From Quercus robur (taxonomy: Eukaryota > Streptophyta > Magnoliopsida > Fagales > Fagaceae), in contig NC_065536.1 of assembly GCF_932294415.1 (NCBI RefSeq), forward strand, positions 54,470,354-54,534,353: 64,000 nt of DNA, given 5' to 3'. The translations under genes and the position numbers were made by a program. This document shows positions 12,159 to 23,699 of this stretch, in pieces. The notes beneath the pieces are model-generated. The model did not search any database. It was given only the letters and a program-made list of their open reading frames with translations, and was not told the origin of the DNA. Positions within the stretch are counted from its first letter, which is position 1. Every line of letters starts with the position of its first letter.

Positions 12159-12213
12159 ACATTAGACTTCCAATGTATTCAAAAAAAAAAAAAAAAAACA
12201 TTAGACTTCCAAT
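12159..12213. mobile_element. Footprint of a tiny retroposon: A-tail between 16-bp direct repeats
   Basis: The 16-bp sequence ACATTAGACTTCCAAT occurs at 12159-12174 and again at 12198-12213. Between them is GTATTC plus 17 A residues. The paralogous promoter of gene 2 has the same site once, with no A-run (near 61105). This fits a target-primed (LINE machinery) insertion truncated to six bases plus its poly(A). Confidence 0.7.
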
Positions 12214-13582
12214 AGTAGAATCTTGGAATCGCGTGCTCATTAAAATATCATAAATAACGTTACTGTACAAAGGAGAGTTATCGTTTGGAATGTCATTCCA
12301 TTGGCAGCACATGACATCTAAGTCCATGGTTTTTCATTTCAAGGAGTTCATCATTTTGGCACGATATTGGTAGTAAGGCCTTTGTTTCAAGTTTTTATCC
12401 TCTGTTTTATAAACTGCCGCTTGATCATGAAAATTTCGTCTTATTATCACGGACGAATCTAGGATTTCAAGTTAGGGAGGCCGGAGCATAAACAAAAAAA
12501 TATTTTAGTTACTAAGTGGTTGATTTTCCCATAATCTATGGATCAAATAAGAATTACATGATAAGAATTACATATATTATCTCACAAAAGCACTAATTGT
12601 TGATACTGAGTAAAGGCGAAGGCTAGAATCTAGATATATGCATTATGCATTAATTATAAATTTAATATTTCTCAATTGATAGAGTTACTAGTTTTCAATT
12701 AAAATTTTATCTAATTTAAAAATATTACTTATAGCATTATGAATTAGCAATATGGGCAACGTCGCAGTTTTATTTTGTTACATCTGTGTGACATTTTTAT
12801 TATATTATGTATTTGTTTTTGTCTCTTTATCTTTGTCACTCACCCACTACCCCCAATTTATAAGGCACTACTTTTCTTACCTTCACCTATTTTTGCACAC
12901 AGTCGAAGTCCCAAATGTCGAACAAGATTATATCTTTACAAAATCTCTCTCTATAATTTAATTTTATTCAAAAATCACAACTCAACTTAGTTCACTGTCT
13001 TAGACACTGCAAAAACAAATAAAACAAAGACTTCCAAACACAATCATTTTCAATAATCCCAGCTAAGTAAAAAAAAAACCACAATCACATAACAGATTCA
13101 CAAATCACAAACATTATAACACGTGTTTATTGGAGAGAGAAGAATCATATCAAAATAAATGTTAGGTTTTGAACTTGAAGGAGAGAGAAAAAAAAAAAAC
13201 AAAACTTAGAGCAGATTGGATTCGGGATGGAAGCTAGAGGCAGTAGCGGCCGACGTCGTAGGCGTGCATGAACTCTGGGTCAATCACTAGGTAGATTGGC
13301 TAGTCTGTTGGGTTAGTGGCGAGCTTGGGTCATGGGCAGGACGACCGACTGGTGACGGCTGTGGTGGCAATGGCGTGGCAAACTCTCTTTTATAATTTCT
13401 TTGGTCTGTCTCTCAACTTTCTCTATTTTTTTTTACTAAATTTGGTTTAGGTTGTAACTGTGGTGTGGGTTAGGGGCAATTTGGATTTTTTTTTTGTCAT
13501 CACTCATCACTCATCACTCCTTACTTAATTTTCGTTACTCATCACTCATCACCCATCATTTAAAATACCCCAATTTTCTATA
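12214..13582. other. Intergenic region, no gene recognised
   Basis: AT-rich sequence. Near 12450-12490 a GACGAATCTAGGATTTCAAG block resembles repeat-derived DNA. 13200-13440 is more GC-rich but has no ORF with a recognisable domain. 13498-13560 repeats CATCACTCATCACTC, the same word seen inside the adjacent TIR element. Confidence 0.5.
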
Positions 13583-14546
13583 GCCACCCGTTTGGCACAC
13601 GGTTTTCACTTTTCATCACTCAAATATTTCAACTTTTTGTGGGACCCATACTTGAGCACAAAATCAGACCCTTCTGTTAGCCTACCTGCCTCACCCTCAT
13701 TCCCCACCATTTTGTTCACTGCTCATTTCCCCTTCACCACTGTTCCTCTCCCAAAACACAAACACAAACCCGAACCCACCAATCTCTCAAAATGGTTGAA
13801 GCTTTTGTTCAATCACTTTCCATTTCCCAGTCCAAAAAAAATCAAACAGCGCCGATCTGTTTTCAATCACTTTCTGTTTCCATCACTCTTCGTTTTCAAT
13901 CAGTCTCCGTTTCTTTCTCTCTTTTTTCCTTCAACCCTCAAAATCCACAACAACCACTTTGGTTCTGAGCTTGAAGCACAAACCCAGAAAATTCATTAGC
14001 ATCCTTAAAGCACCTAGAAAACTCACAAACTCACAACAACCAATTTGTTGATTTTTTTAATGGGTTTGAGATGAAAAAAAAAAAAAAAAAGGAACTAAAG
14101 ATGATAAAGGCGAAAAGGAAGAAAAAAGAAAGAACGAACTGAGATGAGAAAGGCGAAAAGGAAGGAAAAAAAGAAAGAAAGAAAGAACGAATTGAGCTGA
14201 AGAATAGAGAAAGAAGAGAGACAAAAATAAAGAAAAGTGGAGAAGAAAGAAAAAGAAAGAAAAAAAAAAAGAGGGAGTGACCGGTGGGAGAGAGAAGATA
14301 TATCTGACTTGACACGACCGTGGGACCCTCAGTGTGTGTTTAATTACCAAAATGCCATTGGAAACTGAGTTTTGGAAACTGAAAACACCTAAAATGTGTT
14401 TTCAGTTTCCATAACTCATCACTTAAAAATCAGAGAATTCAATGATGGAAACAAAAACAGGAAACAAAATCTAAACGGACTTCTCAGCCATGGGTCCCAC
14501 CATTTTTGAGTTATGAGTTATGGAAACAGAAAATCTAAACAGCCCC
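13583..14546. mobile_element. Tourist-like TIR element, about 960 bp
   Basis: The left end (ACCCGTTTGGCACACGG...) and the inverted right end (GGGGCTGTTTAGATTTTC...) share the same order of words, including GTGGGACCCAT and the repeated ACTCATCACTCA block. This layout is also found at 14981-16680. No transposase. The interior is strongly CTTTC/GAAAG biased (14070-14280), which creates spurious F/S-rich ORFs. Exact termini and target site are uncertain. Confidence 0.5.
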
Positions 14547-14980
14547 TTAATCACTTAATTGGGATTTTAAACTTTTTGGGTTTGGGCTGGGGGAGGCTAG
14601 AGGGGGCTTAATTTTTTGAAAAGAGAGGCCCAATCCTAAAAGTGTCAAAAGTATTGTAATCCTCCCTATTACAATACTTTTTGAATTTTATTAATAATAA
14701 TCTAAGAAAGAATTCGACAAAAATCTGTATTTTATTATTAATAATATGATTTATCTCTGACGGCTACAAAACATATAAATACAGAGAACTTTGGATATAC
14801 TCTAGCAGATCATTTATTTCCAACGGACATTTCTTCTTCGCATTTAACAGAGTTATCAGTTGGGAGTTTGAACGTTCAATTTGAAAACTTTGTTGGTTCA
14901 GTGTTTAACACAATTACAAGCCTTTGATCATTCTAATTCTCCATAACTTGCAATATGAGATCTTCAAATCAACTAAGTTA
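14547..14980. other. Intergenic remnant between two TIR elements
   Basis: No ORF with a recognisable product. A TATAAATACAGAG box-like sequence at about 14776-14788, followed by a CT-rich stretch, could be an old promoter or LTR piece. No partner sequence was found. Confidence 0.4.
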
Positions 14981-15861
14981 GAGGGTGTTTGGATTGGGAG
15001 TATCTCAAAATTCAAAAATCATGACTCAAAACTCAAAAATCATGACTCAAAACACATAACTCATCACTCATCACTCATATCTCAAAACTCTATCTCACTA
15101 AAAACCTAAAACCGAAAATTTTTGTTTAGCTCTAATATCTCAAAACCGTGCCCCATATCTCAGTACTCAACTTTTTCACTTTTTGGTGGAGCCCACAGCC
15201 TGCAAAGGTCAGAAGGGCAGTTTTCTCTCGTGCGTGTTCTCTTCTCTCTCCTTTCACCCAAAATACTGTTTTGTCTTCCTATCTCCACACACACAATGTT
15301 AGAACAAAGACCATGGTTTTTTTCCTTTTCCTTTTCCTTCTCTACACTTTTGCCTCCATGGAAGTCCACATTTCATCACATAGAAAGTCAATTATTTTAC
15401 AAAACCCATCAGACACAAATTTCATTATTTTACAAAACCCATCAATGTTTAGAGAAATTGAAAAAAATATTGAAACACAAACAAAAGTAAAACAAAGCAC
15501 CTGAACAAAAACTATGGAATACAAACATTGAAATTTAGAGGAATACAAAACAGAGCAAGAAGATCTTGTGGAGCTTTGGATTTTCATTAAGATTAAAACC
15601 CACATCCAAATGGGGTTTAGCATTAGCAAGAAGATCTGGTAGAAACCCATAATCCCTCTTCCTCTTGAGATTCAAAATTGGAATGTAGGGATCAGAATGG
15701 GATTGAGATTGGGGTTTAGAATTAGATGCAAAGTTTGATCTTCTTCTATAGGCGCCCCAAATGGGTTTGAAATTATACCCAAATTTGAACTTGGATAGGG
15801 AGTCGATGAATGGAATTCTGAGCAAAATTTTAAACACCAAAATTTCTTTTTTCTCCATCTC

Positions 15862-15913
<52 letters not shown>

Positions 15914-16360
15914 GAGAGAGAAAGGAAATTTGATTGACAAAGAGAAAGAAAGTAGAGACATAGAGGGAGAGAGGGTTTGTTAAATGAATTATGAGTGTTA
16001 GAATGAGATAGGAGAAATTGAGTGTGGGTAAGCAAAGCGTGAGAAGTAAGATGTCGGTGCCAGTGAGAATGAGCTTGTCGGTGGTGCTAGGTCTTCGCTA
16101 GGATGGGTTCTTCTCTCAATAGATGTTGTCAATAGAGTTTGATATAAAGGTTGAGATTATGAGATGAACTAAACCACTGGAGTTTGATATGAAGGCTGGG
16201 TCTTAGAAAAAGTCAAGGAAGTGATTTTATGTTGGTTCAGAGAGGTGGGTGAGATGAGTGAATGGGGAAGTTGGGTTATGAGTAATGTCAACTGAAGGAA
16301 GAGAGCAAAAAATGAGAGAAAAAGTAGTCTAAAACTCATTGCTTAAGCTAGGGAGAAGCC

Positions 16361-16401
<41 letters not shown>

Positions 16402-16680
16402 ACGGTTTGAAGGTGATGTGACTACAAACTACACCGGGTCCCACATAATTGAAGCTAATAACGAAAATGCCATTAAACTTAGTTTTTAAAAATTGAAAAC
16501 ACCAGTAAACCTGTTCTCAGTTTTCATTCTTATATCTCAAAATTTTGAGAAACAAGTTTTGGAAACAAAGAATGAAAACAAAGCCAAACAAATTTTCACT
16601 CAGTGGGGCCCACGAAATTTGAGTTTTAAGTTATCAATTTTGAGTTATATAACTCAAAACAGCCTAATCCAAACACCCTC
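14981..16680. mobile_element. Non-autonomous PIF/Harbinger element, 1.7 kb, TTA target duplication
   Basis: Terminal inverted repeat GAGGGTGTTTGGATTGGG (left) matches the complement of CCTAATCCAAACACCCTC (right) at 17 of 18 positions. The element is flanked on both sides by TTA, the hallmark of PIF/Harbinger. The interior has ACTCATCACTCA repeats near the left end and (AG)n tracts at about 15867-15902 and 16365-16396. The ORFs here are low-complexity translations of those tracts. No transposase or DNA-binding protein is present, so it would need an autonomous partner. Confidence 0.8.
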
Positions 16681-16768
16681 TTAGTTTCTCGTTATGATAT
16701 ATGTAGATACCCATTTTGCAATCAAAAGAATATTTTAATTTGTCTAAGTGTAGGGGCATGACTACTGA

Positions 16769-17203
16769 TGATGCCTGAAATCGTCAGTATGTTGTTCATC
16801 CAATGGAGCCAACGTCTTCTATGTGTGCCTGCAAAACAGAAGAGAGATTTTGGTGAAGAAAACATCAGTGGGGTGTTTCCTTAAAACCCTTCATTGATAA
16901 ATTCAAAATGACAACTGATAATAAAGTAATCAGAGCTTCTTTTGGGTTTTTCAAGTGTTTTTTTGTGTGTACCTTTCCTTTATTTGTTTGATTCCTTTTA
17001 TAGAAGCTGGACCTTGTAACTTGCTTTCATTATATCATTAATTGGGCTTTACTGCCTTTGTAACGCATCAGGTGATTAAATAGGTCACCTTTAATGACTG
17101 TCGGTTACAAAACCTGCTGGAGGTTCTGTTAGTTACTAGTGCGCATAAATTAGCATTAATGTTCATTTATGGTTGTTTGGATGAATCATATCCCGATACA
17201 TCA
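16769..17203 (-). repeat. 3' LTR of the gypsy element
   Basis: 435 bp, TG...CA, aligning along its length with 25641-26030 plus 31975-32019 and showing scattered substitutions. A TATAAAAGG box (minus strand) is near 16997-17005. Unlike other LTRs in this window it has no cluster of CpG palindromes upstream of the box. Confidence 0.8.
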
Positions 17204-17639
17204 GTTGCCACCTCATTCCAAAACTGTTTGTCCAAAAGGAGACAATTTGTAGGAATGAATTTCATTCATCCGTGTCTCTTCGGATTCCGTTCTTGTCACA
17301 TTTATGAGGTGCAACTTTTTTGGTCGAATTTTTGCCACATGTCATGCTCTGATTGGTTGTTTGAGCATTGGGAATTTGCAATCTTCTTGCATCCTGATTT
17401 TTTGTTTGCCTCCTTTAAACTTCCCTTTCTCTTTCTTTCCTTACTCATTTGCTTGGTTTTTAATTCCGAGCACTGTACTCCTTGAGTTCCAGGTGAGTTC
17501 CTTCTTCTTCTTAATCATTAATGGTTGATTATTCTCTTGTCTAGCTTGAATCCCTTTCAATTTCTTTTTTTTTTTACTCAGCTATGCTTTTTTCTTCAAA
17601 CTTCTAATAGGAGAAAACCTCAAGTGGGTGTATATGTTA

Positions 17640-19744
17640 CTTGAGAAACTCCTTTGAGGGAATTTTTTGTTGTAGTTGTATCCTTTAGTTCACTTTTTAG
17701 TTGGTTTCGCTCAAAAAAGAGAGTAATGTTTGAGGATAGGGTGAGGTCTAGAGATTTAGAAACTGGTTTATCCTCTAGTGTAAAAACCATTACCCAAGAG
17801 ATGGATATCCCTTTGTCTCTACTTCTAACATTTCAGGCTTGGAAAGAAAAGCGTGGGTATTTGAGGAAGGATTATGAAAAAACAAGAGATAGGATTGTTG
17901 ATAAGTACCAGTTTCCCCTTTTAGCTTTAATTAGGTTTCCCAAGGTAGACGAAAGGGTTTGTACCTTTCTTCCCAAGGAAGTATGCTTCTACGAATCATA
18001 TTTCTAGAGTGGGTTTAGTTTTCCTGGCCACCCATTCTATAGAGAAGTTATTTCTCGACTGAAAATTTTTCTGGGATAACTCATTCTGAATGCTTAGAGG
18101 ACGATGGTGTGTTGTATGGTGATTTGGTCTACAGTGAATGACAAAGATTTTATTAAGGTGGATGAGTTTTTCTATTTGTATCATTTGATGGAGTCAAACT
18201 AAGGGTTATTGGGTGTTTAGGCCTTGGGAAAGAAAGCTAAAAATTGTTTTGGAGTCTCCTTCCTCTTATTAAGATTGGAAACAACGTTTTTTCTTTGTCT
18301 CGGGTAAAGGTTGGGAAACTCTTCCAAATGAGAACCTGGACGAAGATCCCAGGTTTCTTCGTTAATAGGGGACCTCGGTCTCTGGTGCGCCTTTCTATGC
18401 TCCCCTCTTTTGCTTCTTTTGTATCATGCTTGTGACAATTTGGTTATACATTTTATTTTATCTTATTTTATTTTTTTATAGTGAAAACTCGTCCTCATTT
18501 GAAGAGTTGCTACAAAGATCGTCTAAAACGGGTTTTAGAGTATGTTGATGAGGTGAAAGATTTTGACGATCTGATTAGTCCCAATAGCTTGTCCCTTCAC
18601 TTTCTTAGACCAGAGCCTTCTGGTGGTGTTTTGCAGCGTCTCGAGACGAACAAAAGGAGTTAGTCTATGTTCCTTTTTTTTTTTTTTTTTAAGCGTATGT
18701 GTGGTGTTTGTTCTCTGATGTTTGTCGTCATGTAGGGATGACTACTAGGTTTAACAAAGCTAGGTATGCGGAGCTTAAGCAAAAGGAAGGTGAAGAGGCC
18801 CAACCTGGATGCAGTCTTCAGAGTAAGAGGCGCCGTTTAAAGAAAGGTGGTGATTTAGAGAAACCTCCTATTCCTTTCGCTGTTCATAAAGTTTTTGAAG
18901 TTCTTCCGTCCTCTCCAACAGTGTCTGTTGAAGAACTCATGCCTTCTCTTCGATCTTTCAAAGGCCAAGATAAGGGGAAGTCCGTCTTTGACTTTTGGAA
19001 TGACCTTGGTTTGGCCGTGGCTAGGGCTCATGACGTAATCTCAATAGACGAGTTGGGGCATTTTTCGTCTATTGAATCCCATGACTTGGTTACCCAGCAT
19101 CTCCAAAAAAATGTTCAAGGTCATTTTTAAGAACCACTTCTTTCTTGTTCATATTGATTCCTCTTTTTTATTTTTTTTTATTTTTATTTTTATAAAAAAG
19201 AAACCTTCTTTCTTCCGGATTTTGGTGGAGTCTATGTATCTGACGACTAATTACCTGGACATGGAAGAAAAATTGGCTTTGGTGCAAACTAGGATTAAGA
19301 ACCTTTCTGCTGAGAACGCTTCTTTAAAGGAGAGTGTGAAGAAAATGGTTGTGGAAAATGTTGAAATGGGGAAGCAGATGAAGACGGCCCAAGCTTGACT
19401 TGATTATAGAGAAAACCTTAAGTGATCAGAAGGACGATCATTTGGAGAAGGTGAAGAAAGAGGTGGAAGAGGCTATAAAGAACTTTAAAGCGTTTGGTGA
19501 ATATTCAGACAGGATGATGGTGGAGTATGCTGATGGTTTCGAGCTTCTTCAGAAGTATCTCATCAAACACCATCTTGACTTAAATTTCGCTTCGTTGGAC
19601 ATTGAGGAGATTGAAAAGAAGATGGTGGCTACGAAGGCTGTGTTGGTTAGTGCAGTTGCTGTGAATATTGTAGTGGAGGTCAGAAGTATTGAGGGCGATG
19701 CTGGAAGTACTGTTCCCGTTACTAGTGATGCCAATGTGGAGTAG
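17640..19744 (+). pseudogene. Antisense extra ORF of the gypsy element (Transposase_28-like)
   Basis: Plus-strand coding remnants run opposite to gag-pol, in pieces at 17654-18007, 18100-18370, 18481-18663, 18699-19130, 19250-19398 and 19400-19744. Recognisable parts are RSRDLETGLSSSVKTI, TFQAWKEKRGYLRKDYEK, KVDEFFYLYHLMES and WKQRFFFVSGKGWETLP. The last is the signature of the 'putative gypsy type transposon' (Transposase_28) family. It is followed by a long charged coiled-coil (MEEKLALVQTRIKNLSAENA...). Extra ORFs of this kind, placed antisense between integrase and 3' LTR, are known in Tat-lineage elements. GT/AG-type gaps suggest introns, but stops and frameshifts are also present. Function unknown. 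Confidence 0.65.
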
Positions 19745-20054
19745 GCATATATTTTTATCTTCTTAGGTTCACATGTGTTTTGAGCGAAGAAAAAACTTTT
19801 CCTGTTTTTTGGGCTCGGATGTTTTGGGCATAAGACAATATTTTTATTTTTCCTTTCTTTTCAGCCCGTATGTTTTGGGCGTAAGACACTATTGTTGCCT
19901 CCCACTGTTTCTAAGACTTTGTTGTCATTAGATGTTCTCCTTTTGCGTACGACATCTATTTCTTACCTGAACCTTGTGAAATTTCGGTAATATATTTGCT
20001 CCGTCTATAATTGCTATGTACTTTAGGAAAATTCTTTTTGTGGAAAGTTCCATG

Positions 20055-20240
20055 TTGGACGATCGTTGCGGTTGCTGCGTATTGCAGGATAATTGTCCCT
20101 TTATTTTGCAATTGCTACACATGGCAGGGCAATTAGTCTTTAGTTTGCGATTGTTGCACGTAGTAAGGCAATTCATCTTACATGTGCAATTGTTGCGTGT
20201 AGCAGAGCAATTCACAATTTGTCTTTTGTTTGCGTGATCA
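20055..20240. repeat. Minisatellite, ~38-40 bp unit, between integrase and the antisense ORF
   Basis: Imperfect units containing TTGCACGTAGTAAGGCAATT / TTGCGTGTAGCAGAGCAATT repeat about four to five times. Such internal tandem repeats are common in the untranslated part of Tat/Ogre elements. Confidence 0.6.
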
Positions 20241-20529
20241 TTATGCAACAGGACGATCAACGCGTTATCAAGACAAATGACTTAATTTAGTTGGAAGAGA
20301 AATTTTAGAATCTTTTTATTCAGGGTCTCTCATTTGGAAAAGACCTTTATTCTTTGAATGAAATACAAAAAACGGAAATAAAACTCAAAGGTGGGAAAAA
20401 CAAGGAAATGCTTATTGGTAGTATTTCCTTAGATGTTCAACAATCCATGGGCGAGGTAGATCTATCCCATCCATGTTTGTCAAACGATAACTTCCTTCTT
20501 GCGTGTAGCTTTTGACTCTGTAGGGTTTT

Positions 20530-23500
20530 TCTCAGTTTGGGCCCAATTTTCCCTGTGTTGGGTCCTTGGTAGCTTGGGAGACTTTTCTTAGAACTAAGTC
20601 ACCCTCTTCAAATTTTCTAGCTTTCACTTTGCTATTGTAATATCCTGCAACTTGATTCCAATACCTGGCCATTCTTGTACAGGCTTTTTCCCTTAACTCA
20701 TCAAGCAAATCAAGATTGACTTTTAGTTCTTCGTCATTCCTTGATTCGTCAAACGTTGTGGCTTTGAAAGTGGTGAGTCCAACTTCTACTAGTATGACGA
20801 CTTTGGTCCTGAATGTCAAGTTGAAAGGAGTTTCACTTGTTGGAGTTTTCACTGTTGTTCTATACACCTACCGAACACTGGGTAGGTCGTCTACCCAAGC
20901 TCCCTTTGCCCCCTAAAGCCAAGCTTTGATTATCATAAGCAAAGTACAGTTTGTCACTTCTACCTACCCATTGGACTGGGGGTGCCCTGGTGACGAATAG
21001 TGGTTCTTGATCCCTAGCCCCCTGCAAAAACTTCAGAAAGAAGAGCTGTCAAATTGAAGCCCGTTGTTTAAGATAATTACTTTCAAGACCTGAACCTGTA
21101 GACTATATTCTTCCAGATGAAGTTTTGCACATTCTTATCTGTAATCCTTGTTAGGGGTTCTGCTTCCACCCACTTAGTAAAATAATCTATGGCAACTAGC
21201 AAGAATTTCATCTGTCTTTTCCCAATTGAGAGTGGTCCAACTATGTCGATCCCCCATTGAGCGAAGGGCCAAGGAGAAGTTATGGGTATAAGTTCTTCTG
21301 CCAGTATCTTACTTAGATTGGAAAATCATTGACACTTGTCACATGCTTGGACGAATGCAAAGGCATCCTTCTTCATCATTGACACTTGTCACACTCAGTA
21401 TTTTTGAAGCGAGTGATCATGCCCCTGAATAATCACCATAAATTCCTACATGGACTTCTTGAAGTGCGTAGTTTGCTTCATCTTCTATTAGGCACCTTAA
21501 GTAAGGGAGCATGAACCCTCATTTATACAACACTTCATTGATCAAAACAAATCTTAAGGCACTTAGGCACAACTTCCTTGCTTCCTTGTGATCTGTTGGA
21601 AGATCTCCACTTTTAAGATAGTTGTGGATGGGAGTCATCCAATTTTATAGGGTTTGGACGAGAAACACTTCAACTTTGTTAGTTCTTGATTCTGTCTGTA
21701 TTTCGATACGAACACCCTTTGCCTGATTGAATTTGCTTGATGAAGCCAATTTTGATAGATGATCAGCTTGGTCATTTTGCGCCCTTGGGATCTATATAAA
21801 AATTCACCTTTTCAAAATGATTAGTCAAGTGGAGCATCATTTGCAAATAACACTGCATTCTTTCTTGAACAGCTTCATACTCTCCATTCACTTGTCTTGT
21901 CACCAATTGTGAGTTGCTGTATACATTCAACTTCTGTGCCCCCATGGTTTTTGCCAATTTTAACCCGGTTAGAAGAGCTTCATATTCGGCCTCGTTGTTG
22001 GTAGTTTGGGATTGAAGTCGAATAGCTTATTGGATAACATCCTTCTCCGATGTCTTAAGAAACACTCCTACTCCTCTAGCTTCTTTGTTGGACGATCCAT
22101 CCACCTTAACCATCTAGAACACTTCGTCGATCTCATTCTCCTCCCTTGAAGTGAATTCTGCAACAAAATTGGCCAATACTTGAGCCTTGATTGCCGTCCA
22201 AGGATGATATTTGATATCAAACTCCCCCAATTGTACTACCCACAAAATCATTCGTCCAGCTGCATCTGGCCTATTTATTGCTTTCTTCATGGGTTGATCG
22301 GTCAGCACAATTATCATGTGTGCTTGGAAGTAGGGTTGCAACTTTCGTGATGCTACGATTAAGGCGAAGACCATTTTCTCAATGCTAGGATACTGTGCTT
22401 CTACCCCCTTAAAGGCTTGGCTGGTGTAATAGGCAGGCTTCTGTACTCCATCTTCCTCCTGTATTAGAGTTGAACTAACTGTAGTCTGTGACACAACCAA
22501 ATACAAAATTAAATCCTTTCCTATCTTCGAGAGGCTTAAAAGAGGTGGGGTCATCAAGTATTGCTTTAGGCTTTCAAAGGCTATAGTACATTCATTTGTC
22601 CATTCGAATTTTTTCTTAAGAAGCTTAAAAAATGGGAAACATTTATTTGTAGATCGAGAGACAAACTTGTTGAGGGTAGCTATATGCCTGCTCAAACGTT
22701 GGACTTCCTTCACATTCATTGGGAGTGACATTTCAATCATCGCCCTTATTTTGTTTGGATTCGCTTTGATACCCCTCTATAATACCATAAAGCCAAGAAA
22801 TTTCCCAGATGGTACAGCAAAAACGCACTTGGACAGATTTAGCTTCATGTTGTATTTTCGAAGAGTATCAAAAGTTTCTTCTAGATCTGTTAAGTGGTCC
22901 ATTGTTTGCTGGCTCTTGACCAGCATGTCACCTACGTATGCCTCCATATTTCATCCAACTTGATTATGGAACATGCGATTAAACAATCTTTGGTATGTAG
23001 CCCTACGTTTTTTAGTCTGAAGGGCAATACCTTGTAGCAGTAAAGGCCTTGACTGGTAATGAATGCTGTCTTTTCCTGATCTTTTTCGTCCATCATGATC
23101 TGATTGTAACCAGAAAATGCATCCATAAAGCTAAGGAGTTCATGTCCGACGGTTGAATCTACCTATTGGTCGATTCATGGTAGAGGAAAACTGTCTTTTG
23201 GGCAGGCTTTATTCAGACCAGTAGAATCTACACACATCCTCCATTTCCCGTTTGATTTCTTGACCATGACCACATTTGCTAACCATTCCAGGTAATAAAC
23301 CTCTTGGATGAAATCGACAGACAATAGTTTATCTACCTCTTCCATGACAACCTTATTGCACTTTGGAGCAAAAACTCGTCGTTTCTATTGGACTGCTTTT
23401 TGCCTTGGATCTACTGATAAGCGATGTACTGTCACTTCTTTATCTATGCTAGGCATGTCTTCGTGGCTCCAGGCAAAGATATCCTGGTTATCCTTTAAGA

Positions 23501-23600
23501 ACTGCGTTACATTCATCTTCATTTCTGGTTCTAACCCGACCCCTATCTTTGTGGTTCTGGTTTGATCTGCTTCGACTAACTATATTTCTTCCAACTCTTC
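20530..23600 (-). pseudogene. gypsy pol: RT, RNase H, second RNase H, integrase
   Basis: From high to low coordinates. RT is about 23340-22740 and has FSGYNQIMM, but the catalytic box reads YVGDMLVKS where YVDD is expected (about 22945). RNase H (22740-22114) has KPAYYTSQAFKGVEAQYPSIEK and ends WTAIKAQVLANFVAEF. A second, archaeal-type RNase H piece (~22090-21760) has NSQLVTRQVNGEYEA. Integrase remnants run ~21500-20530 and end in a C-terminal segment with FEEGDLVLRKV. There are many frameshifts and stops. The RT Asp-to-Gly change alone would abolish polymerase activity. Confidence 0.85.
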
Positions 23601-23699
23601 TGCATGGTTCTTTTCTGGCTTTGCTTCCTCGACTATCCAGGTATGATTTTCCTTTGTAGCCAAGGCTGCTTGGTAACATTCCCGAGCTAGAACCTGGTC

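Noticed and set aside
13592..14350. ORFs of 94-135 aa on both strands
   Set aside because: They fall inside the Tourist-like element and reflect CTTTC/GAAAG composition.
15122..16035. Overlapping ORFs up to 166 aa
   Set aside because: They include an (AG)n tract translated as alternating Leu/Ser and lie inside the Harbinger element. No conserved domain.
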